64,000 bases of DNA from DASUPK01 sp963800285 (lineage in GTDB: Bacteria > Actinomycetota > Thermoleophilia > Solirubrobacterales > 70-9). The stretch covers positions 186,001 through 250,000 of the forward strand of contig CAWDAL010000015.1 of assembly GCA_963800285.1 (NCBI GenBank). Reading direction: 5' to 3'. The position numbers were made by a program, and so were the translations under genes. Below the pieces are notes generated by a model. It was not told the DNA's origin, searched no databases, and saw only the letters and a list, made by a program, of their open reading frames with translations. Of the stretch, positions 1 to 7,511 are shown one piece after another. Every line of letters starts with the position of its first letter. The stretch's first letter is position 1.

Positions 1-131
1 AGCCAGCTCCTCTCCGCCACGGCCATGCACCCTATAGCCAGGCGGGCAATAAAACAAGCTATTTGACAGATAGTCGCAAGCAGACTTCGGCAACTTTGGG
101 CAGCCCGAAATGACTAGCATGGGCGAGCACG

Positions 132-650
132 ATGCGTGAGGGGAGATTGAGACACGGTCCGGTCGTGGGACTCGCCGCGGTGGTACTGGCGGCACTCATT
201 GCCCAGGTCGCGCTCGCCGGCGGCGGGAGCGGGACGGGCAGACCAGAAGCGAGCGCAAGCGCCAGCGTGAACAAGCAGCTCAAGAAGCTGAAGAAAAGGG
301 TGGCGCGCCTCCAGACCCAGGTCGACCAGCTTCAAAGACAACCCGGCCCTCAGGGATCGCAGGGATCGCAGGGGCCGCCCGGCGTCAGCGGCCTGCAGGA
401 GGTCTTCAAGACCAGTGCGGTCGACAACACCGCGAAGACGGTGAGCGCGACCTGCCCGGCCGGCAAGCGCGCGATTGGCGGCGGTGGGACCCACTCGTCC
501 GTCTCTAACGGTGGGGTGGTGCTCGACCAGATCCAGCCCAGCGACGCGAACACCGTTCCCGGGGTCGTGACCGTGAGCGCCTATCCGCTGTCGGGTACCA
601 CCCCCGATTGGGCGGTCACCGCGTTCGCAATCTGCGCGACCGTCCTATAA
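132..650 (+). CDS. Exported coiled-coil protein with short collagen-like repeat
   Basis: Function unknown. The protein has 172 residues. A basic N-terminus (MREGRLRHG) is followed by a hydrophobic segment at about residues 12-30 that should act as a signal or membrane anchor. Residues about 47-72 are Lys/Leu/Gln heptads typical of a coiled coil. Five Gly-X-Y triplets follow (GPQ, GSQ, GSQ, GPP, GVS). The C-terminal half is Gly/Ser/Val-rich with two Cys (TCPAGK and AICATVL) that could form a disulphide outside the cell. This layout suggests a surface stalk: anchor, coiled-coil trimer, collagen-like rod, small beta head. Its end overlaps the end of the convergent gene by 6 nt. No SD-like sequence is evident before the ATG. 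Confidence 0.75.
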   Translation: MREGRLRHGPVVGLAAVVLAALIAQVALAGGGSGTGRPEASASASVNKQLKKLKKRVARLQTQVDQLQRQPGPQGSQGSQGPPGVSGLQEVFKTSAVDNTAKTVSATCPAGKRAIGGGGTHSSVSNGGVVLDQIQPSDANTVPGVVTVSAYPLSGTTPDWAVTAFAICATVL

Positions 651-1637
651 CCAGCCGGCCAAGGGGAGCCCGAGGGTCACACGTGCCGCCGCGTAGATCT
701 CGTCGGCACCCGGCAGGTAGGCGTCCTCGAGCGCGGGGCTGAGGGGGACCGGCTCGAAGGGGGCGCCGACCCGCTCGATCGGGGCGTCGAGGTAGTCGAA
801 GGCGGCCCCCTGGACCTCCGCCGCGATCTCCGCGCCGAAGCCGCCGTGCTGAACCGCCTCGTGGGCGACGACCAGCCGGTTGGTGCGCCGCACCGATTCC
901 AGCACCGTCTCGAGGTCGAAGGGGACCAGGGTCCGCGGGTCGATCACCTCGGCCTCGGCTCCCTCACCGGCGAGGCGCTCGGCCGCCGCCAGCGACTCGC
1001 CGACCATCCGCGAGAGCGCGACGATCGTCACGTCGGAGCCCTCGCGGACGACCCGCGCGCTGCCGATCGGCACGGGCTCGGGAGCTTCGGGCACCTCCTC
1101 CTTGCGGAAGTAGAGGTTCTTGTGCTCGACGAAGACAACGGGGTTGGGATCGGCGATCGCGCTCCGCAGCAGGCCCGCGGCGTCCGCGGCGTTGCTGGGC
1201 ATCAGCACCTTCAGGCCCGGGATGTGCGTGAGCCAGGCCTCCAGGCTCTGGGAGTGCTGGGCGGCGCCGCGGCTGCCGGCACCACCCTGGGTGCGCAGCA
1301 CCATCGGCACGCTGAGCTGCCCGCCGGACATGAAGTGGGCCTTGGCGGCGGCGTTGACGAGCTGGTCGAGGGCGAGAGTGAGGAAGTCGATGAACATGAT
1401 CTCCAGCACCGGCCGCTTGCCGGACTGGGCGGCGCCGACCGCCACGCCGCAGATCGCCGCCTCGCTGATCGGCGTATTCAGGACGCGCTCGGCCCCGAAC
1501 TCCTCGGCAAGGCCGGCGGTCACCGTGTAGGGCCCTCCCTCGGCGACGTCCTCTCCGATCACGATCACGTCGCCGTCGTCGCGCATCGCCTCGGCGAGCG
1601 TCGCGTTGACCGCCTTGACGAAGGTGGTCTGCGGCAT
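645..1637 (-). CDS. 2-oxoacid dehydrogenase E1 component, beta subunit (copy 1)
   Basis: Beta half of a thiamine-diphosphate E1 enzyme of the pyruvate/acetoin/branched-chain dehydrogenase type, 330 residues, the usual family length. Visible motifs include the N-terminal pyrimidine-binding part (GEDVAEGGPYTVTAGL), NTPISEAAICGVAVGAA, GAGSRGAAQHSQS and the transketolase C-domain stretch VIDPRTLVPFD. The ATG at 1637 shares one base with the stop of the alpha subunit (TGATG), so the two are translationally coupled. The open frame runs further upstream but only as a shadow of the alpha gene. No E2 or E3 gene lies nearby, so the acyl acceptor is unknown. Acetoin or an aromatic-derived 2-oxoacid are possible substrates. 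Confidence 0.85.
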   Translation of the reverse strand: MPQTTFVKAVNATLAEAMRDDGDVIVIGEDVAEGGPYTVTAGLAEEFGAERVLNTPISEAAICGVAVGAAQSGKRPVLEIMFIDFLTLALDQLVNAAAKAHFMSGGQLSVPMVLRTQGGAGSRGAAQHSQSLEAWLTHIPGLKVLMPSNAADAAGLLRSAIADPNPVVFVEHKNLYFRKEEVPEAPEPVPIGSARVVREGSDVTIVALSRMVGESLAAAERLAGEGAEAEVIDPRTLVPFDLETVLESVRRTNRLVVAHEAVQHGGFGAEIAAEVQGAAFDYLDAPIERVGAPFEPVPLSPALEDAYLPGADEIYAAARVTLGLPLAGWL

Positions 1638-2569
1638 CAGCCCGCCTCGGGATCGGCGTAGACGAGCGCGGCCGCCACCTCCGGTGACGGAAAGGAGCTG
1701 GCGCGGGCGAACTCGATGGCCGCCTCCACGGCCTGTCTCGCCTCGGCCTCCACCTCGGCCGCCGCCTCCTCGTCGAACCAGCCCGCCTCGGCGGCGGTGC
1801 GCTGGAGGCGGAGGATCGGGTCCTTCCGCTGCCACTCCTCGTCGGCCATCGCCTCCCGGTACTGGCCGGGGTCCCCCTCGTAGTGGCCACGCAGCCGGTG
1901 GGTGAGGCATTCGAGCAGCATCGGGCCCTCGCCCTTCCGGGCCGCGGCGAGGAAGCCGCCGAAGGTCTCCCAGACCCCCGCGAGATCGTTGCCGTCGACG
2001 GTCTCGCGGGGAAGCCCGTAGGGGGCGACGACGTCGCTGACCCGCTCGACCTTGGTGTGCGCCGAGCGAGGCGTGAACTCGGCGAAGCCGTTGTTCTCGC
2101 AGACCAGGATCAGCGGCAGGCCCCAGAGGGTCGCGAGGTTGATGGTCTCGTTGAAGTGGCCGGCCTGCACCGCGCCGTCGCCGAAGAAGACGACGGCGAC
2201 CTGATCGCCGCCATCCAGCTGGGCGGCCAGCGCGCTGCCCAGCGCGATCGGGATGTTGCCGCCGACGACGCCGGTGGCCCCCATCAGGCCGTGCTCGGTG
2301 TCCACGAGGTGCATCGAGCCTCCGAGACCCTTGCAGAGGCCGTCCTCGCGGCCCATCAGCTCGGCCATCACCCGGTCGAGCGGCGCCCCGCGCGCGATCG
2401 CGTGTCCGTGCGCGCGGTGCCCGGAGTAGACAGCGTCGTCGTCGCGAAGCTGTCCGCAGACCCCGGCCGCGACCGCCTCCTGGCCCTCGCTCAGGTGGAT
2501 CAGTCCGTGAACCTCGTCGGCGCGCTTGAGCTGGCCGACCCGTGACTCGAAGATCCGGATCCGCCACAT
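1637..2569 (-). CDS. 2-oxoacid dehydrogenase E1 component, alpha subunit (copy 1)
   Basis: Alpha half of the same E1 heterotetramer. It binds thiamine diphosphate through the GDG...NN motif, seen as FFGDGAVQAGHFNETINLATLW and then LVCENNGF. The loop GHRAHGHAIARG and the segment GLCKGLGGSMHL are typical of the family. The ATG at 2569 gives 310 residues and starts inside the first family helix (MWRIRIFESRV). In-frame codons upstream encode the expected extra helix (LELLRT), back to the stop of the preceding gene, but contain no ATG, GTG or TTG. The true start may therefore be a rare CTG, or the protein is N-terminally short. The beta partner follows with a 1-nt overlap. Confidence 0.82.
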   Translation of the reverse strand: MWRIRIFESRVGQLKRADEVHGLIHLSEGQEAVAAGVCGQLRDDDAVYSGHRAHGHAIARGAPLDRVMAELMGREDGLCKGLGGSMHLVDTEHGLMGATGVVGGNIPIALGSALAAQLDGGDQVAVVFFGDGAVQAGHFNETINLATLWGLPLILVCENNGFAEFTPRSAHTKVERVSDVVAPYGLPRETVDGNDLAGVWETFGGFLAAARKGEGPMLLECLTHRLRGHYEGDPGQYREAMADEEWQRKDPILRLQRTAAEAGWFDEEAAAEVEAEARQAVEAAIEFARASSFPSPEVAAALVYADPEAG

Positions 2570-2641
2570 CGTCCGCAGCAGCTCGAGGGCGACCTCACCC
2601 TCGAGCCCCGCCTTGGTCTTCGCCTTGGCGATCGCGGACCC

Positions 2642-3520
2642 CTACGCCGCGACCGGCTGGAACTGCGACATCGTCGCCGCGAACGCGTGCCGGTACATCT
2701 CGTCGATCGGCTCGGCGCGCAGATCGTCGGAAAGGACCTCGATTCCCCAGGCGTCGTCGTAGCCCATCTCCTGGGCGGCCTTGATGTAGCCGCGGATGTC
2801 GAACTCGCCCTCGCCCGGCAGCTTCCGGAACCGGGTCGTCTCCTCGATCCGGTCCTCCATCCACTCCTGCTTGCCGTCGCTGAGCTCCACCCAGGTCAGG
2901 TACTCGAGCGGGATCCGCTTCAGGTCCTCCGGCGCGATCCCCAGCTTCGACATGTGCCAGGTGTCGATCACCAGCCCGCCGTTCTTCGCGCCGGCGCCCT
3001 CGACCACCCGGAGCGCCGCATCGAGGTTGTCGACGTTGACGTCGAAGGGCATGAACTCGTAGGCGATCACCGCGTCGGTCAGCTCGGCGGCATGGGCGCA
3101 GAGCTCCGCGTAGCGCTCGGTCAGCTTGTCGAGCTCGCAGGGAACGCCCGGGATGTTCCCGACCTTGACGTGGTGGGCGCCGAGCGCCGCGGCCGCCTCG
3201 AGCAGCAAGTCGCGCAGCTCGTCCGCCTCCCTGCGGCCCTCGGTCCCCTCGTCCTCGAAGAACCCCCAGATGAACTCCAGCTCCAGGTACTCCAACCCGT
3301 TGTCGTCGAGCAGCTGCTTGATCTCCTCGAGGCCCCGGCTCTCCTTCTGGTGGACCAGGTCGGCATGCCAGATGCCGATCCCCTTCATCCCGGCCTGGGC
3401 CGCCTCGGCGCAGCGGTCGCCGAAGTCGAAGTTGCTCCATTCCTGACCCTGGTGCGGCTGCGTCGGGCCCGCGGTCGTCCAGTACGCGCCCACCAGCTCG
3501 ATGCCGTTTTCGGTGGCCAT
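2642..3520 (-). CDS. TIM-barrel sugar phosphate isomerase/epimerase-like protein
   Basis: Xylose-isomerase-like TIM barrel (AP endonuclease 2 superfamily), 292 residues. This superfamily holds sugar epimerases, inosose dehydratase (IolE) and the 3-dehydroshikimate dehydratases that make protocatechuate. Likely metal ligands are in LELEFIWG, YEFMPFD, VIDTWHMSK and GIEVLSDD (Glu, Glu, Asp/His, Glu). The ATG at 3520 has a strong ribosome site (AAGGAGGAG, about 5 nt upstream). The frame stays open further upstream, but that part is antisense-type shadow of the glyoxalase gene. It lies between two E1 pairs. The aromatic setting makes a dehydratase or aldose-ketose role plausible, but the substrate cannot be read from sequence. 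Confidence 0.75.
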   Translation of the reverse strand: MATENGIELVGAYWTTAGPTQPHQGQEWSNFDFGDRCAEAAQAGMKGIGIWHADLVHQKESRGLEEIKQLLDDNGLEYLELEFIWGFFEDEGTEGRREADELRDLLLEAAAALGAHHVKVGNIPGVPCELDKLTERYAELCAHAAELTDAVIAYEFMPFDVNVDNLDAALRVVEGAGAKNGGLVIDTWHMSKLGIAPEDLKRIPLEYLTWVELSDGKQEWMEDRIEETTRFRKLPGEGEFDIRGYIKAAQEMGYDDAWGIEVLSDDLRAEPIDEMYRHAFAATMSQFQPVAA

Positions 3521-3522
3521 GG

Positions 3523-3945
3523 TCACTCCTCCTTGCCCTTGGCGGGCATCACGTTGATCTCGATCTTGACCCCGTTCGGGTCCTCGAAGAACAGCTGACG
3601 CATCCCGATCTCCGGCACCGTGTTCCGCTTCGCCCTGACCCCCGCGCGCTCCAATCGCGCCACGACCTCGTCGTGGTCGTCGCCCGAGAAGGCGAGATGG
3701 TCGAGCGCGCCGGTGCCCTGAGCGGGTGGTGACGCCGGGATGCCGGTCGCCGCGGAATGCGCCGTATAGGCCTCCCGATCGGCGACGTGCACGCACGGGA
3801 CCCCGGAGGCGTAGAGCCAGTAGCCGGGGAACTCCAGTGGCGGGCGATCCCCGACCTCCAATCCGAGGGCATCCCGGTAGAAGTCCCGGGTCCCGTCGAC
3901 GTCCCCGGTCAGCACCAGGACGTGGTCCAGCTTCGTCAGCGGCAT
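3523..3945 (-). CDS. Glyoxalase/VOC-fold protein
   Basis: Single-subunit vicinal-oxygen-chelate protein of 140 residues with two beta-alpha-beta-beta-beta modules. Candidate metal ligands are His8 (KLDHVLV), a His in CVHVAD, the His of ALDHLAF and the Glu of VKIEINV near residue 131, the pattern of glyoxalase I and fosfomycin-resistance-like enzymes. The ending MPAKGKEE is charged and disordered. It sits just upstream of the TIM-barrel gene (2 nt between stop and next ATG) and downstream of E1 beta copy 2. A role in isomerising or cleaving an intermediate of the same pathway is an inference. Lactoylglutathione lyase activity is not supported by any specific residue pattern. Confidence 0.75.
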   Translation of the reverse strand: MPLTKLDHVLVLTGDVDGTRDFYRDALGLEVGDRPPLEFPGYWLYASGVPCVHVADREAYTAHSAATGIPASPPAQGTGALDHLAFSGDDHDEVVARLERAGVRAKRNTVPEIGMRQLFFEDPNGVKIEINVMPAKGKEE

Positions 3946-3969
3946 CGGCAGATCACCGCCGCTCCGCGG

Positions 3970-4962
3970 CTACGCCGCCGCGGCGGGAACTTCGCCGACG
4001 ATCCGTCTCGCGGCGGAGACGAGCTTCTCGGCGTCCGGGGCGATGTAGCCCTCCTGCACCTGGTTCGCCGCGACCGGCGCGTCCATGCGCGTCACGCGGG
4101 CGACCGGCGCCTTCAACGAGCCGAGCGCCTTCTCGCTGACCATGGCGGCGATCTCGGAGGCGACGCCGGCACGCATCCGGCCCTCGTCGGCGACGATCAG
4201 CCTTCCGGTCTTGGCGACCGAGTCGAGGATGGTCTGCTCGTCGAGCGGGACCAGGGTCCGGAGGTCGATCACCTCGGCGTTGATCCCTTCCCCGGCCAGC
4301 TCGTCGGCCGCGCCGAGCGCCACCGAGGTCATCATCGAGCAGGCGACGATCGTCACCGCGTCGCCCTCGCGCTTGACGTCGGCCTGTCCGAAGGGGATCT
4401 CGAAGTCGCCGTCCGGTACGTCGTCCTCGGCCCCGTATCCGAACGCGTGGGTGAGCACGATGGTCGGGTTGTCCGACTTGATGGCGGTCGTCAGCAGCCC
4501 CTTGACCTCCTTGGCCCCCGAGGGCGCGGCGATCTCGATGCCGGGCAGGTTCCAGTACATGCCGAACGGGCTCTCCGAGTGCTGCGCGCCGCCGCCGTGC
4601 AGGAGCCCGTGGCTGATGTGCAGCGTGACCGGCACCCCGATCGTGCCGCCGGAGGACGTGCGCGCGGTCGAGATCTCATTGGCTATCGAGGAGATCGCCG
4701 GATAGGTGAACGAGGCGAGCCCGAGGTGGGCGAACATCCGGTGCCCGCACATCGCCGCACCGGCGGCCATCGCCGTGTAGGCGGCCTCGGAGCAGGGCGG
4801 GAAGAGGATGCGATCCCCGTATTTCTTCTGGAAGGGCTCGAACTGCATTCCCTCCGGGCCGATGCCCAGCACCTCGTTGCCCATGACGACGAAGTTCGGG
4901 TCCTCGTCCATGAACCTGCTCAGCACGTCGAGCATCGCGTCGGCGTAGTTCTTGGTCGGCAT
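3970..4962 (-). CDS. 2-oxoacid dehydrogenase E1 component, beta subunit (copy 2, divergent)
   Basis: 330-residue transketolase-like beta subunit, same length as copy 1 but clearly different in the middle. The usual EIMFIDF-type segment is replaced by MFAHLGLASFTYP, and the Gly-rich loop reads HISHGLLHGGGAQHSES. The C-domain stretch VIDLRTLVPLDEQT and the N-terminal FVVMGNEVLG are kept, and the protein ends EVPAAAA. The ATG at 4962 has GGATCC/AGGAGG-like bases just upstream and follows the stop of its alpha partner by 10 nt. The divergence from copy 1 suggests a different substrate rather than a recent duplication. No E2/E3 partner is present in the window. Confidence 0.82.
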   Translation of the reverse strand: MPTKNYADAMLDVLSRFMDEDPNFVVMGNEVLGIGPEGMQFEPFQKKYGDRILFPPCSEAAYTAMAAGAAMCGHRMFAHLGLASFTYPAISSIANEISTARTSSGGTIGVPVTLHISHGLLHGGGAQHSESPFGMYWNLPGIEIAAPSGAKEVKGLLTTAIKSDNPTIVLTHAFGYGAEDDVPDGDFEIPFGQADVKREGDAVTIVACSMMTSVALGAADELAGEGINAEVIDLRTLVPLDEQTILDSVAKTGRLIVADEGRMRAGVASEIAAMVSEKALGSLKAPVARVTRMDAPVAANQVQEGYIAPDAEKLVSAARRIVGEVPAAAA

Positions 4963-4972
4963 CGGATCCTCC

Positions 4973-5998
4973 TTAGGCGAAGACGTGTTCGAGGGCGGAC
5001 TCCGGAGTGGGCCGGGCGCTCTCCATGGCGAACTCACGCGCCTCCGCAATCCTCTTCGTCTGCTGCTCGTCCATTTCGGTGAGCTGGTCCTGGCTCAGCT
5101 CATCGGCCGCGAGCAGCTTGCGCGCGTAGATCAGGACCGGATCGTGATCGCGGTACCAATCCTCGTGTTCGCCGGAGATCTTCGACTCATCCCAGGCCAT
5201 CGAGATGTCGAGCTCGCCGGTGGTCAGCTCCGGCCAGAGCGGCTGGCTTCCGGCCCAGCGCTCGGTGACCGCATGAAGGAAGTACGGGCCCTTGCGAGCC
5301 CGGCAGTGCTCGACGGCCTTCGCCGCGAGCTCATTGACGGCCTCCAGGTCTCGGCCGTCGACGGTCTCCACCGGGATCCCGAAGGTCTCCGGGATCGTCG
5401 TCAGGTCCTCGACGGCGGAGACCGAGGTCGGGAACCCACCGCCGGCCGAGCCGAGCGCGCCGGCGCTGTTGTTCTCGCAGACGAACAGAACCGGCAGCTC
5501 GTAGAGGGCCGCGAGGTTGAGCGACTCGTAGGCGATCCCCTCCTCGAGCGCGCCATCGCCGAACAGCGCGACCGCGATGGCGTCGCCGCCCTCCTGCTTG
5601 AGGGCGAAGGCGGCGCCGTTGGCGAGCGAGATGCTGCCGCCCACGATCGAGGAGGTCGAGATGAATCCCAGATCCGGATCGCTCATGTGGAGCGTGCCGC
5701 CGGCGCCCTTGTTCAGGCCGGTCTCGCGGCCGAGGATCTCGGCCAGGGCCTGCTTCGGGTCGGAGCCCCGGGCGAGGATGTGGCCGTGGTTGCGGTGATG
5801 CGTGGCGAGCTTGTCGTCCGGGCCGAGGGCCTCCATCAGGCCCACCCCGGTCGACTCCTGGCCGATGTAGAGGTGGAAGTGGGTCATGAAGGCGTGGTCG
5901 TCGTGGAAGAGCTTGTCCACCGCTTCCTCGAAGCGGCGGATGGTCAGCATCCGCTCGAGGGCGCGCGTCCGGCGCTCCGCATTCCAGGTCTCGCTCAT
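4973..5998 (-). CDS. 2-oxoacid dehydrogenase E1 component, alpha subunit (copy 2)
   Basis: Complete alpha subunit, 341 residues, with an intact N-terminal helix (RALERMLTIRRFEEAVDKLF). The thiamine-diphosphate motif runs from LFGDGALEEG to VCENNSAG. The segment HHRNHGHILARG and GLNKGAGGTLHM match acetoin or pyruvate dehydrogenase alpha chains. The gene overlaps the stop of the upstream ABC ATPase gene by 4 nt, and E1 beta copy 2 follows after 10 nt. It therefore appears to be cotranscribed with the Liv-type importer, so the importer substrate and the E1 substrate may be linked. Confidence 0.87.
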   Translation of the reverse strand: MSETWNAERRTRALERMLTIRRFEEAVDKLFHDDHAFMTHFHLYIGQESTGVGLMEALGPDDKLATHHRNHGHILARGSDPKQALAEILGRETGLNKGAGGTLHMSDPDLGFISTSSIVGGSISLANGAAFALKQEGGDAIAVALFGDGALEEGIAYESLNLAALYELPVLFVCENNSAGALGSAGGGFPTSVSAVEDLTTIPETFGIPVETVDGRDLEAVNELAAKAVEHCRARKGPYFLHAVTERWAGSQPLWPELTTGELDISMAWDESKISGEHEDWYRDHDPVLIYARKLLAADELSQDQLTEMDEQQTKRIAEAREFAMESARPTPESALEHVFA

Positions 5999-6795
5999 TT
6001 GTTCCCCTCGCCTCCGTTGGTGGTGCTGGCGCTGCTCAGGTAAGCCGACTGCAGCAGCTCGGGCTTCTTCTTCAGCTCGCTCGCGGTGCCCGAGAACTCG
6101 ATCTTCCCGTGGCCCATCACGTAAGCCTCGTTCGCCATTCCCAGAGCGATCGTGGCGAACTGCTCGATCAGCAGCACGCCGATGCCCTCCTTCGCCAGCT
6201 TCTCGATCGTCGGGATCAGCCGCTTGACGACGACGGGGGCGAGACCGAGCGAGAGCTCGTCGATCAGCACGAACTTCGGCTTCGAGACGAGCGCCTGCGC
6301 GAGCACCAGCATCTGCTGCTCGCCGCCGGAGAGGGACCGCGACTGCGTGTTGAGCCGGGGCCGCAGCTCGGGGAACATCTCGAGCGCGTACTTCAGGCCC
6401 TCGTCCGCGCCCCCTCGCGGGAGGGAGTAGGTCGCCACCCGCAGGTTGTCCTCGACGGTGAGATCGGAGAGGAGCCGCCGGCCCTCGGGAACGACGGCGA
6501 CGCCGGCCGCGCGAATCTTCTCGGGCCGAGTCGAGCTCAGGTCGGTGCCGTTCAGCTTCACCGAGCCGGACTCAGGCCGGAGCACCCCGCTGACGGCGAG
6601 CACGAGGCTGGACTTGCCGGCTCCGTTGGGACCCAGCAGAGCAGTCACCTCGCCGGGATCGATGCGCAGCGAGACGTCGCGGACGACGGGGCGGCCGCCT
6701 CGCGCGACGGTCAGGTTCTCGAGCGTGAGCACGTCGCCCTTCGTGCCGGCGGCGGGCTTCTGCTCAGCCGTGTTCTTCTGGGCGGTGGGGCTCAA
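5995..6795 (-). CDS. livF: Branched-chain-type ABC transporter ATP-binding protein LivF
   Basis: One of two ATPases of a hydrophobic amino-acid/aromatic-acid-type importer, 266 residues. Walker A is GPNGAGKSS, the signature is SLSGGEQQM and the Walker B region is FVLIDELSLGLAP; LSLGLAP is the usual LivF hallmark. The N-terminus carries about 22 extra polar residues before the ABC domain. The ATG at 6795 overlaps the livG stop by 4 nt. Family members import branched-chain amino acids, amides, urea or aromatic acids. The neighbouring catabolic genes favour an aromatic or carboxylic acid, but this is inference. Confidence 0.9.
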   Translation of the reverse strand: MSPTAQKNTAEQKPAAGTKGDVLTLENLTVARGGRPVVRDVSLRIDPGEVTALLGPNGAGKSSLVLAVSGVLRPESGSVKLNGTDLSSTRPEKIRAAGVAVVPEGRRLLSDLTVEDNLRVATYSLPRGGADEGLKYALEMFPELRPRLNTQSRSLSGGEQQMLVLAQALVSKPKFVLIDELSLGLAPVVVKRLIPTIEKLAKEGIGVLLIEQFATIALGMANEAYVMGHGKIEFSGTASELKKKPELLQSAYLSSASTTNGGEGNK

Positions 6796-7511
6796 ATCTC
6801 CTCCGCTCCGAGATAGGCGCGGATCACGTGCTCGTCGCGCAGCACCTCGTCGGTCGGGCCCGAGGCGATCAGCTTGCCGAAGTCGAGCACGGAGGTGAGC
6901 TCGCAGCAGGAGGAGACGAGATTCATGTCGTGATCGACGAGGATCACGAGCGCCCCGATCTCCTCCGGGATCCGCCGGATCACGCTGCCCATGTGCTCGG
7001 TCTCCTCGTCCGGGAGGCCCGCGGCCGGCTCGTCCAGGAGCACCGCCCGCGGCTTGCCGACGACCGCGCGGGCGATCTCCACGAGCCGGCGCTCGCGCGC
7101 GCCGAGCGTCCCGACCTTGGTGCTCGGCTCGCGGCTCCCGAGGCCGACGAACTCCAGCGCGCCGATCACGTCCTCGCGCCGTGAGCCGCCGCCGTTGCTG
7201 GTCGAGTGCTCCTCGACCATGGCGACGTTGTCGTAGAGCGAGAGCTCCTCGATCGCCTGTTCGGTCTGGAAGGTGCGGCGCAGGCCCCAGCGGGCGCGAC
7301 GGAAGTCGGTCATCGCGAGCAGGTCCTCATCGAAGGCTGTGACCGCTCCTCCCGACGGCTTCACGAAGCCGCTGAGAACGTTGAAGAAGGTGGTCTTGCC
7401 CGCTCCGTTCGGACCGATCAGGCCGCAGGTGCCGGCGGGGAAGGTCACACTCATCTGGTCGATCGGCTTGACGCCGCCGAAGCGCACCTCGAGGTTCTCG
7501 ACCTTGATCAT
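6792..7511 (-). CDS. livG: Branched-chain-type ABC transporter ATP-binding protein LivG
   Basis: Second ATPase, 239 residues, starting MIKVENLEVRFGG at the ATG at 7511. Walker A is GPNGAGKTT and Walker B is AVLLDEPAAGLP; the switch His is in LVDHDMN. The expected signature LSYGQQR is changed to TLGARERRLVEIARA, so the Ser-Gly-Gly part of the C-loop is missing. The domain is somewhat shorter than typical LivG (about 255), with a small polar insert (STSNGGGSR). The gene overlaps livM by 4 nt at its start. The upstream open frame is a shadow of livM. Confidence 0.87.
   Translation of the reverse strand: MIKVENLEVRFGGVKPIDQMSVTFPAGTCGLIGPNGAGKTTFFNVLSGFVKPSGGAVTAFDEDLLAMTDFRRARWGLRRTFQTEQAIEELSLYDNVAMVEEHSTSNGGGSRREDVIGALEFVGLGSREPSTKVGTLGARERRLVEIARAVVGKPRAVLLDEPAAGLPDEETEHMGSVIRRIPEEIGALVILVDHDMNLVSSCCELTSVLDFGKLIASGPTDEVLRDEHVIRAYLGAEEI

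Noticed and set aside
63..68. TTGACA near the left edge as a promoter -35
   Set aside because: No TAnnnT box at 16-18 nt downstream, so not called.
132..650. Phage tail fibre interpretation of the Gly-X-Y protein
   Set aside because: No phage genes nearby and the protein has an export signal.
846..1661. Long plus-strand open frame (271 codons) opposite the E1 beta gene
   Set aside because: It is a GC-driven antisense shadow: His/Arg/Gly-rich composition, no motif, and the opposite frame holds a clear family protein.
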